64,000 nt of DNA from JAYPWI01 sp964629575 (GCA_964629575.1 CAZVUM010000008.1:42687-106686), one strand, 5' to 3'; positions 24,512 to 33,798 are shown, counted from the stretch's first letter. The notes: generated from the sequence alone by a model not told the origin. Program-made: numbers and translations.

Positions 24512-26131
24512 TCAGAAGTCCATATCGGGCATGCCGGGCATGCCGCCACCGGAGTCGGGCTGGTCCACGATCACGGCTTCGGTGGTCAGGAACAGCGCAG
24601 CGATCGAGGCGGCGTTCTGCAGGGCAGACAGCGTCACCTTGGCGGCGTCGATCACACCAGCAGCGACCAGATCCTCGTACTCACCGGTTGCGGCGTTGAG
24701 GCCGTTCGACCCGTCGAGGTCCCGAACCCGGGCGACGACGACGCCACCCTCGAGACCCGCGTTCTCCGCGATCTGCTTCACAGGACCTTCGAGCGAGCGG
24801 GCCACCAGCTTGGCGCCCGTCGCCTCGTCACCCTCGAGACCACCCGCTGCGGCTTCGACAGCGGCCTGGGCCCGAAGAAGCGTGACGCCACCGCCGGCCA
24901 CGACGCCGGACTCGATGGCGGCCTTCGTGGTGCTGACCGCGTCCTCGATGCGGTGCTTCTTCTCCTTGAGCTCCACCTCGGTGGCCGCGCCGACCTTGAG
25001 CACGGCAACGCCGCCCGACAGCTTGGCGAGGCGCTCCTGGAGCTTCTCCCGGTCGTAGTCGGAATCGGTGTTGTCGATCTCGTTCTTGATCTGCTCAATG
25101 CGACCAGCCACGTCGGACTCGTCGCCCGAGCCCTCGATGATGGTCGTCTCGTCCTTGGTCACCACGATCTTGCGGGCGGTGCCGAGGAGATCGAGGGTGG
25201 TGTTCTCGAGCTTGAGACCCACGTCCTCGCTGATCACCTGACCGCCGGTGAGGATCGCCATGTCCTGCAGCATCGCCTTGCGGCGGTCGCCGAAGCCGGG
25301 GGCCTTGACCGACACCGACTTGAAGGTGCCACGGATCTTGTTGACCACGATGGTCGCGAGAGCCTCGCCCTCGACGTCCTCAGCGATGATCACGAGCGGC
25401 TTGCCGCCCTGCATCACCTTCTCGAGTACGGGAACGACGTCACGGACGGCCGAGATCTTGCCCTGCACGAACAGCAGGTACGGCTCATCGAGCACCGCCT
25501 CCTGGCGGTCGGGATCGGTGACGAAGTACGGGCTGATGTAGCCCTTGTCGAAGCGCATGCCCTCGACGAGATCCATCTCGAGGCCGAAGGTCTGGCTCTC
25601 CTCGACGGTGATGACACCGTCCTTGCCGACCTTCTCGATCGCCTCGCTGATCAGGCCGCCGATCTCCTGGTCGGCAGCCGAGATGGCGGCGACCTGAGCA
25701 ATCTGCTCTTTGGACTCGGTGACGCTGATCGCCATGCCCTCGATGGCCTCGACGGCGGCGGCGACGCCGGCCTCGATGCCCCGCTTGAGCGACATGGGGT
25801 TGGCGCCGGCAGCGACGTTGCGCATGCCTTCGCGCACCATGCTCCAGGCGAGCACCGTGGCGGTGGTGGTTCCGTCGCCGGCGACGTCATCGGTCTTCTT
25901 GGCGACTTCTTTGACGAGCTCGGCGCCGATCTTCTCGATCGGATCCTCGAGCTCGATCTCCTTGGCGATCGACACGCCGTCGTTGGTGATCGTGGGGGCA
26001 CCCCACTGCTTGTCGAGAACGACGTTGCGGCCTTTGGGGCCGAGCGTGACGCGTACCGCGTCAGCGAGCTGGTTCATCCCCGATTCGAGGGAGCGTCGGG
26101 CGTCCTCGTCGAACGAGATCATCTTTGCCAT
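24512..26131 (-). CDS. groL: Chaperonin GroEL (GroEL2-like)
   Basis: A 539-residue GroEL: TLGPKGRNVVLDK, the ATPase motif DDVAGDGTTTATVLA, the apical domain, and VVAGGGVTLLRA. The C-terminus ends GGGMPGMPDMDF, the Gly-Met-rich tail of essential GroEL2 types rather than the His-rich GroEL1. Double-ring folding chaperone working with GroES, which is not adjacent; the gene stands alone. The upstream region carries a perfect CIRCE operator, so HrcA control is expected. The ATG at 26131 starts the conserved MAK N-terminus. Confidence 0.97.
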   Translation of the reverse strand: MAKMISFDEDARRSLESGMNQLADAVRVTLGPKGRNVVLDKQWGAPTITNDGVSIAKEIELEDPIEKIGAELVKEVAKKTDDVAGDGTTTATVLAWSMVREGMRNVAAGANPMSLKRGIEAGVAAAVEAIEGMAISVTESKEQIAQVAAISAADQEIGGLISEAIEKVGKDGVITVEESQTFGLEMDLVEGMRFDKGYISPYFVTDPDRQEAVLDEPYLLFVQGKISAVRDVVPVLEKVMQGGKPLVIIAEDVEGEALATIVVNKIRGTFKSVSVKAPGFGDRRKAMLQDMAILTGGQVISEDVGLKLENTTLDLLGTARKIVVTKDETTIIEGSGDESDVAGRIEQIKNEIDNTDSDYDREKLQERLAKLSGGVAVLKVGAATEVELKEKKHRIEDAVSTTKAAIESGVVAGGGVTLLRAQAAVEAAAGGLEGDEATGAKLVARSLEGPVKQIAENAGLEGGVVVARVRDLDGSNGLNAATGEYEDLVAAGVIDAAKVTLSALQNAASIAALFLTTEAVIVDQPDSGGGMPGMPDMDF

Positions 26132-26222
26132 CTGGAACAGACTCCATTGCGTTGGGCTCGGACGTCGAACCACCCCGACCCGTGCTTTCGCGCGGCGTAC
26201 CGCAGCGAGGGGATCGAGGCAG

Positions 26223-26249
26223 TTAGCACTCTCACTATGAGAGTGCTAA
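26223..26249 (-). promoter_or_regulatory. CIRCE operator of groEL (HrcA binding site)
   Basis: TTAGCACTC (26223-26231), nine bases, then GAGTGCTAA (26241-26249): an exact match to the CIRCE consensus. It lies 91 nt upstream of the groEL ATG, in the expected promoter or leader. HrcA represses at this element until heat shock. Confidence 0.96.
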
Positions 26250-26317
26250 TAGCAAATCAGTTTGCGGCTGGAATCGCAACCTGGCGAAGGTAGGAAAGTT
26301 CGCGCCAGTGCTGGGTC

Positions 26318-27295
26318 TCAGAGACCTGCGACTGCCTCGCGCACGCAGTCGAGCGGTTGGGTCAGGGATCGCTCGAGGCCGAACGTCTCTGACAACGACA
26401 CGGCCCGGCATCCGTCGGGAAGCGCGATGTCGTCGACCACCCCTGCCAGCACGGTGACAGGCACGCCGAATTCCGACGCGAGCCCCACGACGCCACCCAC
26501 CACCTTTCCGTCGAACGACTCTGCGTCGAGGGCTCCCTCCCCCGTGATCACGAGGTCTGCCCCCTCGATCGCTTCGACGAGCCCCACCTCATCGGCGACG
26601 ACGTCGAACCCCTCCACCAACTCAGCCCCGACCGCGGCGAGGCCTCCGGCGAGACCTCCTGCGGCGCCGGAGCGAGCGAGATCTCGAACCGTCACGCCGT
26701 ACTGCGCCTCGTACACATCGGCCAGCCGTTCGAGGCGGCGACTCAGCAGCTCGATCTGCGCTGGTGAGGCTCCCTTCTGTGGGCCGAAGACTCTCGCTGC
26801 CTCGAGGAACGGCAGCCGAACATCGCATGCCACGACGATGTCGACGCCCCGATACCGGGCGAGCGGTTCCATGGCTCGAATCGCGCCGAGACCGCCGTCG
26901 GTCGTGGCCGAACCGCCCACCCCGACGATCACACGCCGAGCGCCGAGGGCGACGGCTTCGGCGATGAGTTCTCCTGTACCCGACGTGGTCGCTGCGAGTG
27001 GGTCGTTGCCGTCGGCCCCACCCGCGAGAACCAAGCCGCTCGCCCGAGCCATCTCGATCACAGCAACCCGGTTCTTCAACCGCCACGCTGCCTCGACAGG
27101 GTCGCCCAGGGGACCGGTCACCAGCATCTGGCGGTTGGCTCCCCCGAGAGCTTCGAGTGTGCCATCACCACCATCGGCCATCGGGATCGCCACGGGATGA
27201 TGCCCCCGATCTCGCAAAGCCTCGATGCATGCGCCCGCGATCTCGGGAGCGGTCGCGCTGCCCTTGAACTTGTCCGGACAGACGACGACGCGCAT
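26318..27295 (-). CDS. Glycerate kinase (GlxK/GarK family)
   Basis: A 325-residue glycerate kinase: VVCPDKFKGSATAPEIA at the N-terminus, MADGGDGTLEAL, GVGGSATTDGGLGA (phosphate-binding) and FGPQKGA. It phosphorylates glycerate to 2- or 3-phosphoglycerate with ATP. ATG 27295 follows CAGGAT by 6 nt, as in other leaderless-type starts; the long in-frame extension upstream is not homologous. It is divergent from the GT20 gene, whose GTG lies 83 nt away. Confidence 0.92.
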   Translation of the reverse strand: MRVVVCPDKFKGSATAPEIAGACIEALRDRGHHPVAIPMADGGDGTLEALGGANRQMLVTGPLGDPVEAAWRLKNRVAVIEMARASGLVLAGGADGNDPLAATTSGTGELIAEAVALGARRVIVGVGGSATTDGGLGAIRAMEPLARYRGVDIVVACDVRLPFLEAARVFGPQKGASPAQIELLSRRLERLADVYEAQYGVTVRDLARSGAAGGLAGGLAAVGAELVEGFDVVADEVGLVEAIEGADLVITGEGALDAESFDGKVVGGVVGLASEFGVPVTVLAGVVDDIALPDGCRAVSLSETFGLERSLTQPLDCVREAVAGL

Positions 27296-27377
27296 CGCGC
27301 CATCCTGACCGATCGGCGCCGCGGGATCGAGGCGCACCATCACCGCCAGGGCAGCGTCGCCACCCGATAATGCACGT

Positions 27378-28757
27378 GTGGCTGTCCGTCCGATCGTCGT
27401 CGTCTCCAACCGTGGGCCGACGACCTTCGTCGACGGACCCGATGGACCGACCCCTGGTCCGCCTGCGGGCGGGCTGGCCAGGGGTCTCCGCCCTCTCGTG
27501 GAGGAGAGCGGCGGTACCTGGGTCGCCTGCGCGGTGTCGCCGGGGGACCGCGCCGCCGTCGCACTGGAGCGGCCCGATCCCGACCTCGACCTGCGCCTGA
27601 TCGCCATCGACCAGGGGGTGTATTCGTCCGCGTATGACACGGTGGCGAACGGCACTCTCTGGTTCCTTCACCACGGACTGTGGGATCTGCCCCGCCGACC
27701 GCGGTTTGATCACACGTGGGTCACTGCCTGGCGCGCATACCGGGAGTACAACAGCGCTCTGGCGGCGGAGGTCGCCGCCAGTGCACCTGACGGCGCGGTG
27801 GTTCTGGTGCAGGACTACCACCTGGCCCTTCTCGCCGTGGCGGGACATCAGCCCCTGGCCGAGCAGCGCCCCGACCTCGATCTCATCCATTTCTCGCACA
27901 CACCCTGGTGCGGACCCGAGTGGCTGAGCACCCTCCCCACCGAAACCGCCCGCGAGTACCTCCAGGGGATGGCGACGTTCTCAGCATGCGGGTTCCACAC
28001 CGATCGTTGGAGGCGCCGCTTCGAGCAGTGCTGCGACGAACTCGGGGTTGCACCGCCCACAACCTTCGCGAGTCCCCTCCCACCCGATGGCTCTGGGATA
28101 TCCGCCGTTGCGTCATCCCCGGACTGTGAGCAGCGGCTCGCGGAGCTGAACGAAAGGCTCGGCGACGAGCGGCTGATCGTGATGAGCGGTCGGCTCGAAC
28201 TGTCGAAGAACATCCAGCGGGGGCTCTTCGCATTCGAGGAGTTGCTCGTTCGGCGGCCGGACCTCCGTGGTGAGGTGACGTTGGGCGCGTTCGTGTACCC
28301 CTCCCGGGAGGGAATCATCGACTACCAGTCGTACCGCCAGGAATGTGAAGGAACCGCGGCGAGGATCAACGCCCGTTTCGGATCCGCCGAGTGGCGGCCC
28401 GTCCTGTTCGACACCGAAGACGACCTCGCTCGCTCGGTCGCAGGTCTGCGGCGGGCCGACGTGCTGCTCATCAATCCGGTGCGCGACGGGCTCAACCTCG
28501 TCGCCTTCGAGGGCCCCCTCGTCAACGAGCGAAGTGCCGCGCTCGTGATCAGTGCCGAGGCCGGCGCCGCGAGCTTGCTCGCGGACGCGGCAACGGTCAT
28601 CAACCCGTTCGACATCGACGAAACCGCCGTCGCCTTGGCCAGTGCCCTGGACCGCTCTGTCGAACAACGGGCAACCGACGCGTCGACGCTGCGCGAGATC
28701 GCCTCGGCCAGGGCGATCGACGAATGGCTGGCCGATCAGCTCACCGCGCTCGGTTGA
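27378..28757 (+). CDS. otsA: Trehalose-6-phosphate synthase-like glycosyltransferase (GT20)
   Basis: A 459-residue GT20 enzyme: VVVSNRGP at the start, VLVQDYHLALL, HTPWCGPEW, SGRLELSKNIQRGLFAFEELL and PVRDGLNLVAFEG, matching OtsA landmarks for glucose-6-phosphate and UDP-glucose binding. It probably makes trehalose-6-phosphate, a compatible-solute and mycolate-related sugar. Some residues differ (the N-terminal loop is short), so a related glucosylglycerol-phosphate-type activity is possible. GTG 27378 follows GATAAT by 6 nt. No otsB phosphatase is adjacent. Confidence 0.85.
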   Translation: MAVRPIVVVSNRGPTTFVDGPDGPTPGPPAGGLARGLRPLVEESGGTWVACAVSPGDRAAVALERPDPDLDLRLIAIDQGVYSSAYDTVANGTLWFLHHGLWDLPRRPRFDHTWVTAWRAYREYNSALAAEVAASAPDGAVVLVQDYHLALLAVAGHQPLAEQRPDLDLIHFSHTPWCGPEWLSTLPTETAREYLQGMATFSACGFHTDRWRRRFEQCCDELGVAPPTTFASPLPPDGSGISAVASSPDCEQRLAELNERLGDERLIVMSGRLELSKNIQRGLFAFEELLVRRPDLRGEVTLGAFVYPSREGIIDYQSYRQECEGTAARINARFGSAEWRPVLFDTEDDLARSVAGLRRADVLLINPVRDGLNLVAFEGPLVNERSAALVISAEAGAASLLADAATVINPFDIDETAVALASALDRSVEQRATDASTLREIASARAIDEWLADQLTALG

Positions 28758-29402
28758 TCAGCCGGCGTCGGCGAGATCGTTTCCGAGCGCGACCAGCACG
28801 TCCGGCTCGTCCCACTGTTCGATCGCAGCGGTGTCCTGGAACATCTGGAAGACGTCATTTTTGCCGTCGAGCGCGAGAAGTTCGGCCACCACCTGGGCCT
28901 CGAGCAGAGAGCCCGGCTGGTAGTAGATGCGCGTCCGGTCCAGCGCCGTGCCGCGCATGTTGGTGGGCGTCGCGGTGATGTAGTTCAGCGTCTTCAGCTG
29001 ATCGGTCATCGTCCCTGCGGCGCCCTTGACCGACGTCGAGTTGGCGACTTGGACCGTGACCTCCGATGAGGGGCGGGCATCGAAGCCGTCGATCTCGGGG
29101 ACCGATGTCGGTGTCGGCTGATCCGCGGGGTCGGCGGGAACCGTGCTCGACGTCGGCGCCGGATCGGTCGTCTCCGGCACGGCAGCCACCGTCTCGGTGG
29201 GCGCCTCGCTCACGTCGGGCTGCGACAAGGGGGCGGTCACTCCTGGCTCGGCTGCCCCCGCTGGGTCGGGCGCGCCTGCCACGATGCCGGTGCCGTCATC
29301 GGACGACCGCAGCAACACCACGCCGACTGCGATCGCAATGATCACGAGCAAGACCCCGCGCAGGGCGGCGCCGCTGCTCGGGCGGGCCATGGATTCGGTC
29401 AT
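28758..29402 (-). CDS. LytR C-terminal domain membrane protein
   Basis: A 214-residue protein with a short cytoplasmic N-terminus, one membrane helix (about residues 15-32), a long Pro/Thr/Glu-rich external linker, and a C-terminal LytR_C domain (VTVQVANSTSVKGAAGTMTDQL, then RIYYQPGSLLEAQVVAELL). The topology is cytoplasm-in, domain outside. Relatives next to DUF3263 genes (mycobacterial Rv0431-like) affect envelope vesiculation. The ATG overlaps the DUF3263 stop, so the pair is coupled. Confidence 0.87.
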   Translation of the reverse strand: MTESMARPSSGAALRGVLLVIIAIAVGVVLLRSSDDGTGIVAGAPDPAGAAEPGVTAPLSQPDVSEAPTETVAAVPETTDPAPTSSTVPADPADQPTPTSVPEIDGFDARPSSEVTVQVANSTSVKGAAGTMTDQLKTLNYITATPTNMRGTALDRTRIYYQPGSLLEAQVVAELLALDGKNDVFQMFQDTAAIEQWDEPDVLVALGNDLADAG

Positions 29403-29665
29403 CGGGCGACCTCCTGATCGGCGGTGCGTCGTGCATCGTGCGCCCGACGCCGCCTGTCGCGAAGGCGCAGGAGGCGGCGGACGAGAAGTGGCTGCTCGGC
29501 GAGTGCGGCCTCGGACTCGATGAGGGAGTCGAGGAGGTCGGCGTACTCGGCCTCGGTCAGCTGGAACCGTTCGCGCACGGCTTGGTCCTTGGGCGCGTCC
29601 GACAGCCACCACGACTGCTCGAACTCCAGAATCGCCCGCTCTCGTGCGGTGAGCTCCAGGTGCAT
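29399..29665 (-). CDS. DUF3263 protein
   Basis: An 88-residue basic helical protein matching DUF3263: ELTARERAILEFEQSWWL, QAVRERFQLTEAEYADLLDSLIE, then an Arg-rich tail. It resembles a small DNA-binding helix-turn-helix. ATG 29665 is preferred because GGAG lies 6 nt upstream; the GTG at 29677 has no such site. It is the first gene before the LytR_C gene, the order seen in mycobacteria (Rv0430-Rv0431). The tRNA-Thr gene is just upstream. Confidence 0.87.
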   Translation of the reverse strand: MHLELTARERAILEFEQSWWLSDAPKDQAVRERFQLTEAEYADLLDSLIESEAALAEQPLLVRRLLRLRDRRRRAHDARRTADQEVAR

Positions 29666-29708
29666 TCCCTGCTCCACGGTGTATCCAAACCCTTCGGCCC
29701 GATGCCTG

Positions 29709-29781
29709 AGCCCGAGGTGGGAATCGAACCCACAACCCCCGCTTTACAAGAGCGGTGCTCTGGCCGTTGAGCTACTCGGGC
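29709..29781 (-). tRNA. tRNA-Thr, anticodon UGU
   Basis: The reverse strand folds as a complete cloverleaf: acceptor GCCCGAG/CTCGGGC, D-arm GCTC...GAGC, anticodon loop CTTGTAA with anticodon TGT, T-arm GTGGG-TTCGATT-CCCAC. CCA is not encoded. It reads ACA and, by wobble, ACG codons. Confidence 0.96.
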
Positions 29782-29843
29782 AGTGAGCTACCAGGGTAAA
29801 CCCCAGACCTCCCGCAGAAGTGGCGCCTCCGACTGATTCACCC

Positions 29844-30752
29844 TCAGGCGACATCGCGGCGTCGCCGCACCTCGTACAGAGCCACTGCCGCGGCCGCGGA
29901 GACGTTGAGCGACTGCACTCGCCCGCGCTGAGGAATCGACACGACCTGCTCACAGCGACGATGGACGAGCTGTGAAAGGCCACGGCCCTCGGCGCCCAGC
30001 ACCAGCATGATGGGCTGGTCCGCCACGGCCATGTCGTAGACCGAGTGCCGGCTCCCGCCATCGAGCCCGACCGGCCACACTCCCGCCTCGTTCGCCTCGG
30101 TGATCGCAGCCGGGAGCCCCCCGACGAGCGCGATCCGGAGGTGTTCGACCGCACCCGCCGCTGCTTTGACCGCGGCCGGCGTCAACCGCACCGCCCGGTG
30201 ACGCGGGAGAACAACGCCCGTTGCTCCTGCGACCTCCGCGCTTCGAAGAATCGCCCCGAGGTTGCCCGGATCAGTGACCCCGTCGAGTGCGACGAGAAAC
30301 GGGGCTTCGCCGCGATGGGGCGCGAGCAGAGATTCGAAGGGGACCGGAGCGATCGATTCGGCGGTGGCGATCACTCCCTGATGTGATTCGGTGAGCGCCT
30401 TCTCGTCGAGGCGTCGACGGGTGAGCTCGCGCATCTCCACCCTGCGGTCGACGCAGAGGTCGGCGATCTCGGCCAGGATGGCCGACTCGTGCACGTCCTC
30501 GCTGATGAGAACTTCGCGCACTTTCCGGTTCCCGGCGCGAAGAACTTCTCGTACGGCTTGGCGACCTTCGATGTGGTCGCCACCGAGTCCGTCTGGACGC
30601 CGTCGCGAGGAACCGCCACGGTCGGACTCCTGCGGTGCGCGGCCGCGGGGCGGGCCACCCGAGCGCTTGTGAGCCGGGGGACGGCCTCGTTTTGGCCCGC
30701 CCTGGCGGCCACCGCGCTGACCGCGCCCTGGCCGACTGTTTCGCCCGTTCAC
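29844..30752 (-). CDS. rlmB: 23S rRNA (guanosine-2'-O-)-methyltransferase RlmB
   Basis: A 302-residue SPOUT methyltransferase of the TrmH/RlmB type. The first 65 residues are an Arg/Gly/Pro-rich basic extension. Then come a substrate-binding domain (GRQAVREVLRAG) and the knotted domain with DGVTDPGNLGAILRSAE, LGAEGRGLS and IPQRGRVQSLNVSAAAAVALYE. It 2'-O-methylates G2251 (E. coli numbering) of 23S rRNA with SAM. The GTG at 30752 overlaps the ispF stop (GTGA). It is the last gene of the ispD-ispF-rlmB operon; cysS, which often sits here, is absent. Confidence 0.93.
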   Translation of the reverse strand: MNGRNSRPGRGQRGGRQGGPKRGRPPAHKRSGGPPRGRAPQESDRGGSSRRRPDGLGGDHIEGRQAVREVLRAGNRKVREVLISEDVHESAILAEIADLCVDRRVEMRELTRRRLDEKALTESHQGVIATAESIAPVPFESLLAPHRGEAPFLVALDGVTDPGNLGAILRSAEVAGATGVVLPRHRAVRLTPAAVKAAAGAVEHLRIALVGGLPAAITEANEAGVWPVGLDGGSRHSVYDMAVADQPIMLVLGAEGRGLSQLVHRRCEQVVSIPQRGRVQSLNVSAAAAVALYEVRRRRDVA

Positions 30753-31219
30753 GACACCTTCTCCACGAGTGCGACCGCCAGGGCCATGACTCCCTCGCCT
30801 CTGCCCAGGGCACCGATTCCCTCGGTGCGCTTTCCACACACCGTGACTGCGCCACCCGCCGCCGACGACAACCTCTCCTGCATGGCCGGCTTGTGAGGAG
30901 CGATTTTCGGGCGGTCGGCGACCACGGTGCAGTCGGCGTTCACCAACCGGAACCCAGCCGCCTCGGTCCGTGTGGCGGCCATACGGAGCAGCTCGAGAGA
31001 GTCGGTTCCCCTGAGCTCGGGATCCTCGTCGGAGAAAATCTCGCCGATATCGCCCAGCCCTGCCGCAGACAACATCGCGTCGATCACGGCATGGGTCACC
31101 ACGTCGGCGTCGCTGTGTCCCTCGAGACCCCGCTCTCCTTCGAACACGACACCGCCGAGGACAAGAGGACGATCGTCGTCCGCATACCGATGGGAATCGA
31201 AACCCTGGCCGATGCGCAT
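30749..31219 (-). CDS. ispF: 2-C-methyl-D-erythritol 2,4-cyclodiphosphate synthase
   Basis: A 156-residue IspF: GQGFDSHRY with the metal-binding Asp/His, VLGGVVFEGERGLEGHSDADVVTHA, GEIFSD, and the substrate loop near RPKIAPH. The enzyme cyclises CDP-ME-2P in the MEP isoprenoid pathway as a zinc-containing trimer. ATG 31219 overlaps the ispD stop by one base. Its product feeds the polyprenyl synthase encoded 8 kb away. A TTG one codon upstream is not needed. Confidence 0.96.
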   Translation of the reverse strand: MRIGQGFDSHRYADDDRPLVLGGVVFEGERGLEGHSDADVVTHAVIDAMLSAAGLGDIGEIFSDEDPELRGTDSLELLRMAATRTEAAGFRLVNADCTVVADRPKIAPHKPAMQERLSSAAGGAVTVCGKRTEGIGALGRGEGVMALAVALVEKVS

Positions 31220-31872
31220 CAATTGACCCCCAGAAACGCAGCGACGAGGGCGAGGTCGTGGGGAGCGGTGATCTTGTGAGCACGCGGATCACCTTCGACG
31301 ACCACGACTCGCCCGCCGGCGTGCTCGATCAACGCCGCATCATCGGTGGCGTCACCACGCTGGGCGTGCGCGACCCGAAGTGCTTCGGCTCGGAAGGCCT
31401 GGGGCGTCTGGACGGCGACCAGGCGAGAGCGGTCGGGGGTGCCGGTGACAACGCGATCAGCACCTTGATCGTCGACGGTCTTGATCGTGTCTGCGACCGC
31501 CAGACCCGGCACGGCCGCATCGGCGCCAGACGCGATCGCTGCCGTCACCCTTCGGAACAGCTCCGCCGGCGCGCCGGGGCGAGCTGCATCGTGGACAACG
31601 ATCACCTCGGCCTCCGCGGGCACGTGATCCAGCCCAGCGCGCACGGACTCACTTCGGCTGGCACCCCCACGCACGACCGAATCGACGTCGGTGCACGTCT
31701 CCTCGCTAAAGGGCCAGCTCGGCGGTACGACCACCACGACTCCATCACAGACCTCGCGAGCCGCGGCGATCGCCCAATCGACGACTCGCCGCTCGCCCAA
31801 CTGCTCGAATTGTTTCGGGCGGCCAAAACGGTCTCCCGATCCGGCAGCCACGATCACGGCCCACGTGGTCAC
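31219..31872 (-). CDS. ispD: 2-C-methyl-D-erythritol 4-phosphate cytidylyltransferase
   Basis: A 217-residue IspD: VIVAAGSGDRFGRPKQFEQL (CTP loop), VVVVPP, VIVVHDAARPG and TDDAALIEHAGG. It makes CDP-ME from MEP and CTP. The start is GTG 31872, 39 nt after the stop of the PIN/TRAM gene upstream, so they are likely one transcript. Coupled to ispF. Confidence 0.95.
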   Translation of the reverse strand: MTTWAVIVAAGSGDRFGRPKQFEQLGERRVVDWAIAAAREVCDGVVVVVPPSWPFSEETCTDVDSVVRGGASRSESVRAGLDHVPAEAEVIVVHDAARPGAPAELFRRVTAAIASGADAAVPGLAVADTIKTVDDQGADRVVTGTPDRSRLVAVQTPQAFRAEALRVAHAQRGDATDDAALIEHAGGRVVVVEGDPRAHKITAPHDLALVAAFLGVN

Positions 31873-31911
31873 GGTGTAACTGTGACACCCGACGGCGTTC
31901 GAGCAAAGACG

Positions 31912-33039
31912 TCAGTCGGTGAGCGACCCCGCGACGTTGCCGCGAGGTTCGGTGGTCGGCGCAAGCGGGTCCGCGCCGGCGGCATCTGCCAAGGTGCCGA
32001 AGTACATCCGACCGCGACTGGTTGTGACCTCCGAGCCCGTACGCACATCGACTTCGCTCCCGATCAGGGAAGCGGCGTCGTTCACGACGATCATCGAACC
32101 GTCGGCCAGGTATCCGACGCCCTGCCCCTCCTCGGTGCCCTCCTTGACCAGTTCGACCCGCACCACTTCGCCGGTCACGAGGGCCGGTCGAAGGCCTTCG
32201 GCCAGACGCTGGAGGTTGAGGCAACGCACCCCCTGGAGCTCGGCCACCTTCGCGAGTGCCCGATCCATCGTCAGCAGGCCGACGCCCATCCGGCGGCACA
32301 GAACCACCAGCTTCGCGTCGACCTCGGCGACCTCGGGCACCTCGTCGTCGACGATTCGGACCGTCACCTGACGTTCGTCGTCGAGGACGTCGAGCAGTTC
32401 CAGACCGCGGCGCCCACGCCGCCTGCGCGCGAGGTCCTGGGCATCCGCGATGCCCTGAAGTTCGTCGATCACGAAACGCGGCACGAGGAGGTCGCCCGCG
32501 ACGAAGCCGGCACGGGCGACCTGGAGCAGACGCCCATCGAGAATCGCCGAGGTGTCGACGAGCATCGCCCCGTCGCTGTGCTCCTGCCCGAAACGTCGCG
32601 CTGCAGCGAGCTCGCGCGGGCTCAACCCCAGCACCGACAACAACTCGCCGCTCCGCCGGTAGCCGAGTCGGGCGCCGAACGCGCCGAGCAGCCAGACGGC
32701 CAGGGCCGCGAGTGGTGTGATCCACCGGAAGGGAAACAGGATCAAGAAGGTCGCGCCCACCGCGCACCCGATGATCGAGAACAGGGCAGTCGTGGTCGCA
32801 GCCGTGAGCAGCTGGGCCACAGTGTGAGGGCGGGAACGTCGCTCGAAGCCATCCAGCGCCCGAGCGCTGAGACGGCCGATCACGCCACCGCCGACGTATC
32901 CGAGACCCGCACCGATCAGCGCGCCCAAAAAGGCGCCATCCGGGCTGAGATCGCTCGCGAGATCGTGGCCGGCGATGGTCGCCAGCAACACGATCAGCAG
33001 CCGCACGGTCTCGACGAACACACGCCCTCCAGGGTCCAT
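31912..33039 (-). CDS. Membrane PIN/TRAM-domain protein (YacL-like)
   Basis: A 375-residue protein: four N-terminal membrane helices (residues about 10-125), a PIN nuclease domain starting at MLVDTSAILDGRLL with conserved acids to MDRALAKVAEL, and a C-terminal TRAM RNA-binding domain (LVTGEVVRVELVKEG). YacL-type proteins are membrane-anchored putative RNases. The gene sits upstream of ispD, as in many monoderm genomes. The ATG at 33039 is preferred; a long in-frame extension upstream is antisense to the crp gene. Confidence 0.9.
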   Translation of the reverse strand: MDPGGRVFVETVRLLIVLLATIAGHDLASDLSPDGAFLGALIGAGLGYVGGGVIGRLSARALDGFERRSRPHTVAQLLTAATTTALFSIIGCAVGATFLILFPFRWITPLAALAVWLLGAFGARLGYRRSGELLSVLGLSPRELAAARRFGQEHSDGAMLVDTSAILDGRLLQVARAGFVAGDLLVPRFVIDELQGIADAQDLARRRRGRRGLELLDVLDDERQVTVRIVDDEVPEVAEVDAKLVVLCRRMGVGLLTMDRALAKVAELQGVRCLNLQRLAEGLRPALVTGEVVRVELVKEGTEEGQGVGYLADGSMIVVNDAASLIGSEVDVRTGSEVTTSRGRMYFGTLADAAGADPLAPTTEPRGNVAGSLTD

Positions 33040-33138
33040 GTGCCTATCGGTCGCGGGTCGACCACGATCAAGCCGTCCGGGTACCTGACTCGGGGCTCGA
33101 AACGGCCCGCCTCTCGCCCCGCGATTACCCTCAGCGAC

Positions 33139-33798
33139 GTGCAACACGCCGACGCGCTCAGGTCGCTCGATCTGTTCAGCGCCCTCGACCAGCCGAGTCT
33201 CGACGCCCTTGCGAAGGTGAGCCGAGCAGACAAACTCGACCGCAACGACATCGTCTTCGCTGAGGATGACGATGCGACGGCGTTGTTCGTGGTGATGAGC
33301 GGACGGGTGGCCATCACTCGCGAGTCGATCGACGGCCGTGAGTCGGTGCTCGCGCTCATGGAGGAAGGCGACCTCTTCGGGGAGATGCCGCTCTTCGATC
33401 ACGGTCAACGATCCGCCGATGCCCGAGCCCTCGAACCCTCCGAGGTGCTCTCTGTTCCCTACGACGCGATGCGCAGTCTCTACGAGTCGCGACCCGAATT
33501 GTTGTGGCGAGTCGTGTCCCTTCTGACGAATCGTCTTCGGGTGATGGACGACGCCCTGGCAGATGCGATGTTCCTCGATGTGCCGGGCCGGACGGCGAAG
33601 CGGCTGCTCGATCTCAGTGGCGGAGCCGACGAATTCTCCCTGCCGATCACCCAAGAGGAGCTCGCCGGTCTGGTGGGTGCCTCCCGGGAGAGGGTCAACA
33701 AGGCGCTCAGCTCGTTCGCCCGATTGGGCTGGATCGAAGCGAACGACGGCCGATATCGCTTTCTCAACAGGGAACAGCTCACGCTGCGGTCGAGCTGA
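33139..33798 (+). CDS. Crp/Fnr family transcriptional regulator
   Basis: A 219-residue CRP-like protein: cyclic-nucleotide-binding fold (FAEDDDATALFVVMSGRVAI, GDLFGEMPLFD), dimerisation helix, and a C-terminal winged helix with LPITQEELAGLVGASRERVNKAL. No Cys cluster for an Fe-S Fnr is present, so cAMP or another ligand is more likely. GTG 33139 lies 7 nt after TACCCT, a leaderless-type start. Its 3' end overlaps the convergent radA stop by 20 nt. It interrupts the usual radA-disA-yacL order. Confidence 0.92.
   Translation: MQHADALRSLDLFSALDQPSLDALAKVSRADKLDRNDIVFAEDDDATALFVVMSGRVAITRESIDGRESVLALMEEGDLFGEMPLFDHGQRSADARALEPSEVLSVPYDAMRSLYESRPELLWRVVSLLTNRLRVMDDALADAMFLDVPGRTAKRLLDLSGGADEFSLPITQEELAGLVGASRERVNKALSSFARLGWIEANDGRYRFLNREQLTLRSS

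Noticed and set aside
24293..26293. A 666-codon open frame antisense to groEL
   Set aside because: High-GC third-position bias gives long antisense frames; the reverse strand encodes an unmistakable GroEL with CIRCE.
29399..29677. GTG 29677 as the DUF3263 start
   Set aside because: No ribosome-binding site precedes it, while ATG 29665 has GGAG 6 nt upstream.
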